From: Heracleum sosnowskyi
Taxonomy: Eukaryota; Streptophyta; Magnoliopsida; Apiales; Apiaceae
DNA length: 64,000 nt
Reading direction: 5' to 3'
Assembly: GCA_030848705.1 (NCBI GenBank)
Contig: CM061242.1
Location: 64,491,064 to 64,555,063 of the forward strand
Translations under genes and position numbers: made by a program
In this document: positions 1-10,175 of the stretch, in pieces
Position numbering within the stretch: the first letter of the stretch is position 1
How the letters are laid out: every line of letters starts with the position of its first letter
Notes under the pieces: model-generated
What the model was told of the DNA's origin: nothing
What the model saw: the letters and a program-made list of their open reading frames with translations, nothing else
Databases searched by the model: none

Positions 1-118
1 GTATTTGTTCTTAATCTCCGAATTAAATCTTTTGTTTTCGCATGGATCCTGCGGAGGGGTTTCAAATTTTGGTTTATTTTCACGTTTTTCGTTGCGTTTA
101 TGTGCTCGAAACCCTTCA
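1..118 (+). repeat. Element A: 3' end of its 5' LTR
   Basis: These bases match 19047-19164, the end of the same element's 3' LTR, with about 8 differences in 118 by eye, mostly C/T and G/A changes. The copy ends in CCCTTCA and is followed directly by a primer site, so it is the end of a 5' LTR whose start lies before the window. The divergence is far higher than for elements B and D, so A is an old insertion. Confidence 0.9.
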
Positions 119-119
119 A

Positions 120-131
120 TGGTATCAGAAC
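120..131 (+). other. Element A: primer binding site
   Basis: TGGTATCAGAAC lies one base after the LTR end. It is complementary to the 3' end of initiator tRNA-Met except for one changed base near its end (the other elements here have TGGTATCAGAGC). It primes minus-strand cDNA in Ty1/copia elements. Confidence 0.9.
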
Positions 132-1468
132 TACTTGAAAAAACGTTTTAATTTGGTTATATGTTTAAAGTTTTGATGTATATACAAGCATGTTTGCGAC
201 TGTCATGATTGATGTGTTGTTTTTATGATTACATGAATATTATATTGATGTATATGCATAAATTGTACATTAATGATGATTGGGGTAAGCAAGGAGGCAA
301 GCAAGGAGGCAAGTTACAAGCTTTAAATTGTATACGAAGACATCATTAATGATGGAGAACCAAGGAAGCATTACAAGGAGGCAAGCAAGGAGGCAAGTTA
401 AAGCTTGAAGACTTGTAACATTGTATTGTATTTTGATACCACCATAGATTGACCTTGATTTTTCCATTAGCTTGGAAAGATCACTTAGGTTGGGCCATAA
501 CCAAACACGTTTATTTACACACTTTACATATATTATGATTGCATGTGATGATATGTATGCGTAGATAATAATGCATGTTTTAATTAGATTAATCATGTAT
601 GTATGTATTAGATACAACACCCATGCCATGCCTGCTTAAACAAGATAAAATCTGTAACGATTCAAGTAAAATTGATCAAAACGAACATGAGATTCTTGTG
701 TTTATGAAACACAGAATTAAGTATGAATTTTCAATTTTTTGATATGGGGCGATTTTGACAAAAGCGGGTTATTAACCTATAAGGTGTTTGGTTTTAAGTG
801 AGACCACTTGTGACTTCTCCGACTATCTGAAAATCAAACCTTTGACGCATTTTGATTTGAAGTACCTAATTCAAGGAAAAATTGGGAATCTCTTGATGAT
901 GTGATCATGGTCGTTTTAAATAAGATTAATAAATCCCTAAATTAATATTAAGTTAATTAGATTCCTTCCAATAAAGAACACTCGTTAAGACCTAGATCGA
1001 TAAGGAGTGGGCTCGCCAAAGCGGGGTACTCCCATCTATCGTGGTAAGACGCGATGGAGTAATTGTGATACTCAATTGTTTAATAATTGGGTCTAACTTA
1101 ACTAAATCATCACAATAAGATTGTGGATTTAGAGGCATAGGGTTTGGTGAGATTTATTGGATAAATGTGTAGAAACGTTGTTCCAACAAACTATTCAAGA
1201 GTTATATATAATATAATTGACAAATGTTGTCTACCTAAATAATCATGTTTTAGGAGAAAAGCCAAAGCTGACCTATTGCATGACGAAATATGGATCTTGG
1301 CTCACCAGAAAGATTTAAGAGAAATACTTTCCAAATTAATAGTTAGGGCTATTTATTTGATAAAAATAGTGGGAGGTATATAATGATATACCATAATCAC
1401 TTAAACATAATAATTAATAAATATGCAACCTAGATTAATTTTATGCACTTAAATATTGTAGCTATCAA
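132..1468 (+). other. Element A: untranslated leader
   Basis: About 1.3 kb between primer site and gag with no convincing coding sequence. A short purine-rich unit (about 12 bp, AAGCAAGGAGGC) is repeated near 285-330 and again near 375-402. The open frame across 270-629 on the minus strand is low-complexity and matches nothing I recognise. Nothing else is evident. Confidence 0.6.
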
Positions 1469-2330
1469 ATGACAAATAACATAAACAACTTCTCTATGCC
1501 ATTAGTCCTTGAGAAGGACAAGCTAACAGGAACAAATTTCCTCGACTGACATAGGAGCTTGAGGATCGTCCTCAGGCACCACGATGTTAGTCAAATTCTT
1601 CCCTTAATTTTTAGCTGAGAATGTAACATATGCCGAACATAAATCTTGTTGGAAGCAAATTGATGATTCGACTGATGATGTTTCATGTCTCATGCTTGCA
1701 ACTATGAGTGTTGAGCTTAAGAAAAAATATAAGCATATGGATGCTTATGAGATAATTGAGCACCTTCAAAAGATGTTTAAAGAAAGGCTCGTCAAAAGGG
1801 ATTTGACAATAGCAAGGCACTATACACCTACAAGTAGGGAAATTGAGATTCGGTTGGACCACATGTTCTAAAGATGATAGGGTATAATGAGTACCTTGAT
1901 TTTTTTGGGTTTCAAGATTGGTCTAGAGACTCGGATTGATTTGATCATGCAATCTTTGAACAATAACTATTCTCAATTAGTTATGAACAACGAAATAAAT
2001 GAGATAGACATTACGCCTACTAAGTTGTGAAACACGTTGAGAACTGCGGTAAATGATAAATGCATGGACTACTCCCATAATGATGGTGAATGTAGGAATA
2101 TGAATGGGAAAGGAAAATGGAAAGGAAAGAAGAAGATTTGATCTAATTTTATAGCCAAATCAAAGTCCAATCTCAAAGAGGCTTTGTTGCCTAAAGGAGG
2201 TGTTGCTAAAGAAGACGATTGTCGCTTCTGTAGAAAACCGAAAGACTGGAAGTTAAACTGTCATGCTTATTTGGAAGATCTAAGAAGAAAACCGGTGAGG
2301 GTCAAGTTTCAGGTTTCGGGTTAGAATTGG
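1469..2330 (+). pseudogene. gag: Element A: gag pseudogene
   Basis: The ATG at 1469 begins a Gag typical of Ty1/copia, with the phrase LVLEKDKLTGTNFLD followed at once by TGA (1547-1549) where the family has Trp. More stops and frameshifts follow. The zinc knuckle near 2218-2265 reads CRFCRKPKDWKLNC; the usual Gly-His pair is replaced by Lys-Asp, so the metal-binding histidine is lost. Gag would form the particle and package RNA. This copy is dead. Its degree of decay fits the LTR divergence of element A. Confidence 0.85.
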
Positions 2331-3905
2331 AGCAAAAGTTGTTGCTCTAGTTGAAGTAACTTGTTACTTAATTTTGCCTATAAGGCTAAGTTTAAAACTT
2401 GATAATTGTAACTACGTGCCTCTAAGGCAAAGACATTATATTGGTTTCTTGTATGGACAAGAAAAGTTTTTATTTTAATTGGATATATAACAATTGTTGT
2501 TTATTATATTTCAATGAAAAGGTTAATAATGTTGCACAATTAGTTAACATTTTATATGTTCTAAAATGCTCAAATCAAACATTATCTTTGGCACTGCCAT
2601 TTAGGCCATATCAATAAGAAACACATTTCGAATTTACATAATGATGGATGATTGGATAAGTTTGATTATGAATCATACGAAGAATGTGAATCTTGGTTTA
2701 TTTGGTAAAATGACAAAAGCCCCTTTTACCAGAAATGGTGAAAGGGTCATCGAACGATTAGGACTTATACATGGTGATGTATGTGGTCATATACGTACGA
2801 TGGTAGAAGGTAGGTTTTACTACTTCATAGCGGTTACTGATGATTTCAGTAGATACGAAAATGGATATCTTTTAATGAACAAATCCGAATTGTTTGAAAA
2901 GTTCAAAGCATATTAAGCTGAAGTAAAAAGGTTCAAAAAAGTAGTTTCTAAGAGCTGAAATCACATTATGTTGGACATAGTGCGATGGATGATGAGTCAA
3001 GTGGATCTTCCAATAATTTTCTAGGGTTATACCCTAGAGACGGCTGCATATGCACTTAACCATGTTCCTATTGATTCGGTTCAAAAGACCCCATATGAGA
3101 TATGGACTGAGAAAAGTCATAGCATATCATTTATGAAAATTAGGGGATGCAAAGCGTTTGTGAAACGTTTAACCTCTGACAAGCTAGGACCAAAATCAGA
3201 TAAATTTAATTTTGTGGGATACCAAATTAAAACAAAAGGGGTATTACTTCTTTAATCCTCTAAAGAACAAAGTGTTTGTTGTTCGGACTGCTATATTTCT
3301 TAAGAAAGAATTGCTTTCTAAAAGAAATAGTGGGAGGACAATAGATATCGATGAGGATCGAGAACCACGAGATAACATTAAACCGAAGTTGGAACAAGAT
3401 CAGAATGTACAAGAAAATGTTAATGACAACACTGCTCAAGAAACGCAGGCTGTTCGTAGGTCTATTAGGATTCACCATGAGTCCGAGAGATATTATGAAT
3501 TTCTTTTGACTCAGGATGGTGATGTAATGCTTGTGAATAATGATAATGAGCCTCTTACCTACCAAGACGCTATGAACATTCCAAGATCTAAAAGTTGGCA
3601 GGAGGCCATGAAATCTAAGATCGATTCCATGTATGAAAAACCAAGTATGGACTTTGGTTGATCCACCTAAAGGGGTAAAACCTATAAGGTGCAAATGCGT
3701 TTTCAAGAAGAAAACTGACATGGATAGTAATGTACAGACCTATAAGGCACGACTGGTGACAAAAGATTTCAAGTAAATTCATGGTATTGACTATGATGAA
3801 ACTTTCTCACCAGTGGCAATGGTCAAGTCCATCAGGATTTTGCTTGCTTACTATGACTACGAAATCTGGCAAAAGGATGTCAAGACTACTTTCTTAAAAG
3901 GGAGC
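2331..3905 (+). pseudogene. pol: Element A: pol pseudogene, 5' part (protease to start of RT)
   Basis: Degenerate protease remnants (LDNCNYVP near 2400) lack a recognisable catalytic Asp. Integrase follows: a WHCHLGHINKK zinc-region remnant near 2590, then GLIHGDVCG and TDDFSRY in the frame open at 2641-2916. The segment with the second catalytic Asp and the Glu appears deleted, because the frame jumps near 2940 to the RWMMSQVDLP region. Late integrase (ETAAYALNHV) and the acidic linker (3212-3661) follow, then the RT start with DYDETFSPVA and a mutated QKDVKTTF near 3890. It is cut at 3905 by element B; 3901-3905 (ggagc) is the target duplication. RT resumes at 16762. Not functional. Confidence 0.85.
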
Positions 3906-4453
3906 TGTTAGATATAATTGCTAATGTTTGTTTATCAGTGTTTAAGCAACAGGTACTGACAAGAGTTTATCAGAAGACAGTCAGAGTTTAGTTAAACTCT
4001 GACAGGGTGAAGAGTTTAAATGAAGCCAGTCAGAGTTTATTTAAAGTCTGACAGGGTGATAGTTGAATTAGCTGTCGGTGCTGAATTGAAGATTCTAGAA
4101 GCAATATATTCTGAAGATGGAAAGAAGCAGAATATATTGATACAGCTAAGGAGACGGAATAGAAGATAAGAAGCAATCCTTAATTGATAAGTTTTGTATA
4201 GCTAACTTGTAGGAATATCAATTAGATAAGGATTGTATGTAGCTGTGTACTATATAAACACAGATAGGTTATCCCTAGAAGGGATACGCGAACATTAATA
4301 TATTATTCTTGTAACCTAGAAGCTCTTTGTGATTCATTAACATCATAAAGAGAGAAGCTGTTAATATAAATACAGTTTATTGATTCATAAACAGAGTTCT
4401 TAATTATTGTTATTCTCATACATACTTGGTTATATTGTGTATTCGGCCTAACA
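3906..4453 (+). repeat. Element B: 5' LTR
   Basis: 548 bp, TG...CA. It supplies the promoter and polyadenylation signals. A near-perfect inverted repeat, TCAGAGTTTA / TAAACTCTGA with a 2-bp spacer, lies at 3981-4002, and a weaker pair (CAGAGTTTA / TAAAGTCTG) at 4030-4050. A TATA-like ACTATATAAACACAG occurs near 4250 with CT/AG-rich sequence downstream, a likely transcription start region. Confidence 0.95.
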
Positions 4454-4455
4454 AT

Positions 4456-4467
4456 TGGTATCAGAGC
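4456..4467 (+). other. Element B: primer binding site
   Basis: TGGTATCAGAGC two bases after the LTR, complementary to the 3' end of initiator tRNA-Met. It is the standard primer site of Ty1/copia elements. Confidence 0.95.
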
Positions 4468-4516
4468 CAAGGCTGTTTAATATATACAGTTTTACGATTC
4501 AAACACAGTATTAATC

Positions 4517-6847
4517 ATGTCTGAAGAAAATCAAACTGCTCCTAAGGCTGAACAGGTTAAGCCCAATTCTGTGAGTCGATATGAAACAATCAGGGTTCCA
4601 ATTCTCAGGCCAGTAGAGTATCCGATTTGGAAGGTTAAGATGACCATGTTTCTGGAGGCTACAGATCCAGAATACCTTGACAGAATTAATGATGGTCCTC
4701 ATATGCCAACTAAATTGTCCCCTGTTGTTGATGGTCAAGCACAAAAGACTGTTCCAAAGGAAAAGAAAGATATGACTCCTGAGGATATCTCATCAATTGC
4801 AAAGGATGCAAAGGTTAGACATCTTCTCCACAGTGCTTTAGATAATGTAATGTCTAACAGATTAATTGGCTGCAAAACTGCCAAAGAGATATGGGATGCT
4901 TTAGAAGTCAGATGCCAGGGAACAGGTGCTATTAAGAAGAACAGAAAAACAATACTCACACAGGAGTATGAGCACTTTGATTCAAGAACTAATGAAACCT
5001 TGACTGAGACTTATGACAGATTTTGCAAACTGTTGAACGATCTGTCTCTGGTAGATAAGGAATATAAACTTGAAGAGTCCAATCTCAAGTTTCTGTTATC
5101 TCTACCTGAAAAGTGGGATTTAAAGTCAACAACAATCAGAGATAATTATGATCTTGCTGATACAGATCTTGATGAGATCTATGGATTGTTAAAGACTCAT
5201 GAACTTGAGATAGAACAAAGAAACAGGAGGTCCAGCAAGAAGTCAAAATCTGTTGCTCTCAAAGTCGAGGAGAAGCCCATCAAGAAGGAATCATCAAGGA
5301 AGAAAGCCAAGGGAAAGGCTTTAGTTATTAAATCTGAAAGTGAGTCATCAAACTCTGATGATGACTCAAACTCTGATGAAGTTTCTGACTCTGAGGATGA
5401 TGAAGAGGAGTTGATGCAAATGGCTGCATTGATGGTGAAGACCTTTAAGAAGATGGGATTCAAGAACTTCAAGAAAGGAAAGAGATTCTCAAGGAAAGAT
5501 TCAAACCCTGAAAGGAGAAATTTCAGAAAGTCTGATGGAAAGGAGAACAAGTCTGGCAAGAAGGATAAGTCTCAAATCCAGTGCTACAAGTGTAAGGAGA
5601 TGGGTCATTATGCTCCAGAGTGCAAGAAAGGCAAATCTGAGAAAGCACTCATCTCTAAAGGCAGAGACTGGGAAGATACTTCAGACTCTGATGATGGAGA
5701 AAACTATGCTCTTATGGCAACTGTTAGAGATGAGACTGAATCTTCTGAAAATAAGGTACCTCTAACTACTTATGCTTATGATACTGATAATATATCTGAG
5801 TTAAGAGTATATCTGAAAAGTGTTCATGTTAGTTATAGGGATCAGACTTTAGAGAATGAGAGGATTAAATCTGAGAATCTTAGTCTTAAAGAAAGAAACA
5901 AGTTTCTTGAAAGAGAACTTGAGAATATGAAGCAGATTCAAAAAGAAAGAGATGATGCTGTTTATGTTGAACAGGAGTTGCTTAAAAGGTATAAGCAACT
6001 AGAATCTGATTTAGAAAAAGAAAGAAAAATAATCAAGACTTGGACAGATTCTGGAAGAGACACTCATCAAGTGTTTCAGACTGATTCTGTAGGTTTAGGT
6101 TATTGTGAAAACGATGAACTTAGGTTTAAAGACAAAGTTAAGGTTAAACCACAACTTAAACCTGTGATATTTGTTCCAGAATCCACCAAGCTAAAATCTG
6201 TAGTTGTGAAAGAAGCTGTTATGGAACCAGTTGAAGCTTGTGTTAAACAAGTAGATATTGAATCTAAAACAGAGAAGCTTGTTGAGTTAGAAGCTGTTAA
6301 AGAACCAATTAGAATCTGTGAGAAGCAGGTTAATGTTGGTTTAATGACAGGAAAACAGTTTAAACATAAGCTCAAAGAGGTTAAGTCTGCCATGAAACCT
6401 AAAGGGTCCAAGAGAAATAGGAATGGAAAAGTAGGCATAAATAATAGAAATAATCATTTGCCTAATGCTAGTGCCTCAAGAAAAACATGTTATAATTGTG
6501 GTAGTTCTAATCATCTTGCTAGATTTTGCACTAAGAACAAACATATTAATTCTTTACCTTCTACTTCAGAAGTAAAGAATGATTATGTTAGAGTAAGACC
6601 ACAGACTTTATGCAAACATTGTGGGAGCACTTGGCATTCTATTTACACATGTAAGAGTTATCATGCAATTTATCATAACTATTATGAGCTAAAACCCAAC
6701 TTGAAATGGGTTAGAGCAAACTCTGCTAGTGTAAAATCTGACAATGTTAGTTTAAACTCTGATAATGCTGATTCCGCTGCAAAAACTAACACTGTTAAGA
6801 AAGACAAAGGATCCAAGCAAGTCTGGATCCTCAAAACTAACACTTAG
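4517..6847 (+). CDS. gag: Element B: Gag, Sirevirus type, 776 aa
   Basis: ATG start at 4517, 49 bp after the primer site. Residues about 20-240 are the copia Gag domain (YPIWKVKMTMFLEATDPEYL; later EIWDALEVRCQG and LDEIYGLLKTHELE). A basic, Ser/Asp-rich segment follows, then a zinc knuckle CYKCKEMGHYAPEC at residue 356. Residues about 450-530 are a long charged coiled coil. Two more CX2CX4HX4C knuckles lie close together at residues 658 (CYNCGSSNHLARFC) and 699 (CKHCGSTWHSIYTC). The protein ends just after a QVWIL motif. Gag assembles the cytoplasmic particle and packages RNA; known Sirevirus Gags have C-terminal extensions that bind LC8-like dynein light chain. The stop at 6845-6847 precedes pol, which is in the +1 frame. 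Confidence 0.95.
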   Translation: MSEENQTAPKAEQVKPNSVSRYETIRVPILRPVEYPIWKVKMTMFLEATDPEYLDRINDGPHMPTKLSPVVDGQAQKTVPKEKKDMTPEDISSIAKDAKVRHLLHSALDNVMSNRLIGCKTAKEIWDALEVRCQGTGAIKKNRKTILTQEYEHFDSRTNETLTETYDRFCKLLNDLSLVDKEYKLEESNLKFLLSLPEKWDLKSTTIRDNYDLADTDLDEIYGLLKTHELEIEQRNRRSSKKSKSVALKVEEKPIKKESSRKKAKGKALVIKSESESSNSDDDSNSDEVSDSEDDEEELMQMAALMVKTFKKMGFKNFKKGKRFSRKDSNPERRNFRKSDGKENKSGKKDKSQIQCYKCKEMGHYAPECKKGKSEKALISKGRDWEDTSDSDDGENYALMATVRDETESSENKVPLTTYAYDTDNISELRVYLKSVHVSYRDQTLENERIKSENLSLKERNKFLERELENMKQIQKERDDAVYVEQELLKRYKQLESDLEKERKIIKTWTDSGRDTHQVFQTDSVGLGYCENDELRFKDKVKVKPQLKPVIFVPESTKLKSVVVKEAVMEPVEACVKQVDIESKTEKLVELEAVKEPIRICEKQVNVGLMTGKQFKHKLKEVKSAMKPKGSKRNRNGKVGINNRNNHLPNASASRKTCYNCGSSNHLARFCTKNKHINSLPSTSEVKNDYVRVRPQTLCKHCGSTWHSIYTCKSYHAIYHNYYELKPNLKWVRANSASVKSDNVSLNSDNADSAAKTNTVKKDKGSKQVWILKTNT

Positions 6848-6866
6848 TGTTTGTTTGTGATTGCAG
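6821..6866 (+). promoter_or_regulatory. Element B: splice-site-like signal at the gag/pol junction
   Basis: CTAAC at 6837-6841, a T-rich stretch, then GATTGCAG ending at 6866, followed by G. This resembles a plant branch point plus 3' splice site. The codon after AG is the first of pol in phase 0. A GT in gag phase 0 lies at 6821. The 46-nt distance is short for a plant intron, so the true donor, if any, may lie further upstream. The same arrangement recurs in elements C, D and F. Confidence 0.45.
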
Positions 6867-9800
6867 GGTATAATAGAGAGCACACTTATCTTAGACAGTG
6901 GATGCTCAGGACATATGACTGGAAATAAAGCCCTGCTATCAGACTTTGAGGAGAAGGCTGGCCCAAAAGTTTCCTATGGAGATGGCAACATAGGACACAC
7001 TCTGGGATATGGCAATATTAATCTTGGAAGTGTCATCATCACAAAAGTAGCTCTAGTCTCAGGACTCAAGCATAATCTGTTATCTGTGAGTCAAATCTGT
7101 GACAGAGGAAACCATGTAGATTTTCATAGCGAATACTGTGAAGTTATCAGTAAATCTACTGGGAAAGTTGTTCTAGTTGGACACAGGCGCAACAATATTT
7201 ATGAAGCAAGTTTGGTAACAAACTCTGATGGAAAAACAGTGTGTCTGACTGCAAGAATGTCAAATGAAGAGAGTTGGAATTGGCACAAGAAGCTCTCTCA
7301 TCTCAATTTGAACAACATAAATGAGCTTATTAGAAAGGATCTTGTAAGAGGACTTCCAAAATCAATACTCAATCTAGATGGTCTATGTGATTCTTGTCAA
7401 AAGGCCAAGCAAAGGAAGTCATCTTTCAAGAGCAAATCTGAATCTTCAGTAGTGGAACCTTATCATCTTCTACATGTTGATCTCTTTGGACCAGTGAATG
7501 TGATGTCCATGGGCAGAAAGAAATATGCTTTAGTAATTGTTGATGAATATACTAGATATACATGGGTGTATTTCTTGTCAAAGAAGGATGAAACTGCTCA
7601 AACGTTGATGGATCATATAAATCTACTGGACAAAGGATCACAGCAAAAAGTCAAAATTATAAGGAGTGATAATGGAACTGAATTCAGAAACTCAATCATG
7701 GAAGCTTTCTGCAAGGAAAGAGGAGTCAAACAAGAATTTTCTGCACCTGGAACTCCACAGCAAAATGGTGTAGTTGAAAGAAAGAACAGAACTTTAATCG
7801 AAGCTGCCAGAACTATGCTTGATGAAGCAAAATTACCAACTTATTTCTGGGCAGAAGCTGTTCAAACTGCTTGTTTTACTCAAAATGCAACTCTAATCAA
7901 CAAGCATGGAAAAACACCATATGAGATGGTGAAAAACAAGAAGCCAAATTTGAAATATTTTCACATATTTGGATGCAAATGCTTTGTGTTGAAGACTCAT
8001 CCTGAACAGTTGACCAAGTTCGAGTTAAAAGCTGATGAAGGAATCTTTGTTGGCTATCCATTGTCAACAAAAGCATTCAGAATTTACAATCTGAGAACAA
8101 AGGTGATCATGGAATCCATACATGTGTCGTTTGATGACAAGAAAATAATTGGACTTGAAGACAAGGATGGATATGATCAACTACGTTTTGAAAATGAAGA
8201 TCTATTCTCTGATGATATAAACTCTGATGAAGCAGGGTTGACAAACTCCGACGAAGCATACTCTGAACCTCTACTGGTAAATACTGGAGAAACTGGAAAT
8301 TCTCAAATTGAACAAAATAGAGAACCAGTTGAGGGGGAGCGTGAAGAAGCTCAACAAGACACAGCAAGTGAGTCAGTTGAGGAAACTGATTCAAACTCTG
8401 ACAGCTCAAACACTGAGCCATCCAACTCAGAGGGAGCCTCAGAAGCTGCAGAAAGTCAACACATGAATCAGGAGAGCATGGATCAAGGGGAAGGATCCAA
8501 TAATGATACAAGAAGCCACTTACCAACAGCAAGAAAGTGGACACAGGCACATACACCTGATCTTATAATTGGAGATCCTGATGCTAGTGTAAGAACTAGA
8601 AGTGCAACAAATAATGAGTGTCTGTATCATGCTTTCTTGTCTCAAACAGAACCAAAGAAAGTGGAGGAAGCTCTTCAAGATGCTAATTGGATTACAGCAA
8701 TGCAAGAAGAGTTAAATGAATTTGAAAGAAATGAAGTCTGGACACTTGTACCTAGACCAAAGAATAGATCAATTGTAGGTACAAAGTGGGTTTTCAGAAA
8801 CAAGACTGACAGTGAAGGTGTGATTACAAGAAACAAGGCTAGACTTGTGGCTAAAGGTTATTCACAACAGGAAGGAATTGACTATGATGAAACCTTTGCT
8901 CCAGTTGCAAGATTGGAGGCCATAAGAATTTTTCTGGCCTATGCTGCACACAAGAAGTTTAAAGTTTTTCAGATGGATGTAAAAAGTGCTTTTCTCAATG
9001 GGAAGCTTGAAGAAGAAGTGTTTGTTGAACAACCACCAGGATTTGTAGATTCCAAGCATCCAGATTATGTCTACAGGCTTGACAAGGCATTATATGGACT
9101 AAAGCAAGCACCAAGAGCATGGTATGAAACTCTTGCTCAATTTCTTTTAGAAAGTGGGTTCACAAGAGGTACAATTGATAAAACCCTGTTTTATTTCAAT
9201 TCTGGTGATGATTTGCTTTTAGTTCAAATTTATGTAGATGATATTATTTTTGGATCTACTAATGACAAACTTTGTAAGAAGTTTGCAAAGCTTATGCAAT
9301 CCAGGTATCAAATGAGCATGATGGGAGAGCTTAGTTATTTTCTAGGCTTACAGGTCAAGCAAACAGATGATGGGATTTTTATCAATCAAGCAAAGTATAC
9401 CAGAAATCTTCTAAAGAAATTTGGTATGCTTGATAGTTCATCTGCTACAACTCCCATGGCTACAGCAACGAAGCTTGACAAAGACACAGGAGCCTCAGTA
9501 GATATGACTAACTACAGAGGAATGATAGGGTCTCTACTGTATCTTACTGCAAGTAGACCTGATATCATGTATGCAACATGTCTTTGTGCAAGATTTCAAG
9601 CAGATCCCAGAGAGCCTCATCTAACAGCTGTAAAAAGGATCTTCAAATATCTCAAAGGAACCATAACTCTGGGTTTGTGGTATCCTAGAGAATCAGAGTT
9701 TAAGTTAATTGGTTACTCTGATGCAGATTTTGTAGGCTGTAAGATAGACAGAAAAAGTACAAGTGGAAGCTGTCAATTTTTAGGTGACAGATTAGTTTCT

Positions 9801-10175
9801 TGGTACAGCAAGAAACAGAAGTCAATCTCCACATCCACTGCTGAAGTAGAGTATATAGCAGCTGGTAGCTGTTGTGCACGGATTTTATGGATGAAGAATC
9901 AACTGCTTGATTATGGGTTAAGGTACTCTAAAATACCTATTTTTTGTGATAACCAAAGTGCTATTGCTATGACAGGTAATCCAGTACAGCACTCCATGAC
10001 CAAGCACATCAGCATAAGATATCATTTTATCAGAGAACATGTGGAAGAAGGGAACATTGAGCTCCATTTTGTGTCTACAGACCAACAACTTGCAGATATC
10101 TTCACCAAACCTTTGAGTGAAGCTACGTTTACAAGATTGGTAAATGAACTTGGAATGATCTCTGGTTCAGACTAG
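6861..10175 (+). CDS. pol: Element B: Pol polyprotein (PR-IN-RT-RNase H), about 1100 aa
   Basis: Open from about 6861, but there is no ATG before the protease: the frame opens with TTG and the first ATG (6915) lies after the catalytic DSG, so Pol must be made as a fusion or from a processed RNA. Protease LDSGCSGHMTG has its Asp at residue 12. Integrase has an HHCC zinc region from about residue 142 (WHKKLSH...CDSCQ) and catalytic Asp 207 (VDLFGP), Asp 270 (RSDNGTEF), Glu 306 (NGVVERKNRT). RT has DYDETFAPVA and YVDDIIFGS (Asp near 793). RNase H has YSDADF, STAEVEYIA and CDNQSAIAM (about 945-1085). All expected catalytic residues are present. The acidic integrase/RT linker (about 440-580) is rich in NSD repeats encoded by the AACTCTGAT word. 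Confidence 0.96.
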   Translation: MQGIIESTLILDSGCSGHMTGNKALLSDFEEKAGPKVSYGDGNIGHTLGYGNINLGSVIITKVALVSGLKHNLLSVSQICDRGNHVDFHSEYCEVISKSTGKVVLVGHRRNNIYEASLVTNSDGKTVCLTARMSNEESWNWHKKLSHLNLNNINELIRKDLVRGLPKSILNLDGLCDSCQKAKQRKSSFKSKSESSVVEPYHLLHVDLFGPVNVMSMGRKKYALVIVDEYTRYTWVYFLSKKDETAQTLMDHINLLDKGSQQKVKIIRSDNGTEFRNSIMEAFCKERGVKQEFSAPGTPQQNGVVERKNRTLIEAARTMLDEAKLPTYFWAEAVQTACFTQNATLINKHGKTPYEMVKNKKPNLKYFHIFGCKCFVLKTHPEQLTKFELKADEGIFVGYPLSTKAFRIYNLRTKVIMESIHVSFDDKKIIGLEDKDGYDQLRFENEDLFSDDINSDEAGLTNSDEAYSEPLLVNTGETGNSQIEQNREPVEGEREEAQQDTASESVEETDSNSDSSNTEPSNSEGASEAAESQHMNQESMDQGEGSNNDTRSHLPTARKWTQAHTPDLIIGDPDASVRTRSATNNECLYHAFLSQTEPKKVEEALQDANWITAMQEELNEFERNEVWTLVPRPKNRSIVGTKWVFRNKTDSEGVITRNKARLVAKGYSQQEGIDYDETFAPVARLEAIRIFLAYAAHKKFKVFQMDVKSAFLNGKLEEEVFVEQPPGFVDSKHPDYVYRLDKALYGLKQAPRAWYETLAQFLLESGFTRGTIDKTLFYFNSGDDLLLVQIYVDDIIFGSTNDKLCKKFAKLMQSRYQMSMMGELSYFLGLQVKQTDDGIFINQAKYTRNLLKKFGMLDSSSATTPMATATKLDKDTGASVDMTNYRGMIGSLLYLTASRPDIMYATCLCARFQADPREPHLTAVKRIFKYLKGTITLGLWYPRESEFKLIGYSDADFVGCKIDRKSTSGSCQFLGDRLVSWYSKKQKSISTSTAEVEYIAAGSCCARILWMKNQLLDYGLRYSKIPIFCDNQSAIAMTGNPVQHSMTKHISIRYHFIREHVEEGNIELHFVSTDQQLADIFTKPLSEATFTRLVNELGMISGSD

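Noticed and set aside
120..131. Possible tRNA genes at the TGGTATCAGA sites
   Set aside because: Only 12 bases match; each lies next to an LTR end, as primer binding sites do. No cloverleaf around them.
270..629. 119-codon minus-strand frame in the leader of element A
   Set aside because: Low-complexity, contains the AAGCAAGGAGGC repeat read as LLACLLA, no recognisable domain, in an old non-coding leader.
5197..5559. Minus-strand frames opposite B gag (Ser/Phe-rich)
   Set aside because: Shadow of the Asp/Ser/Lys-rich coding strand; composition is the complement of the real Gag.
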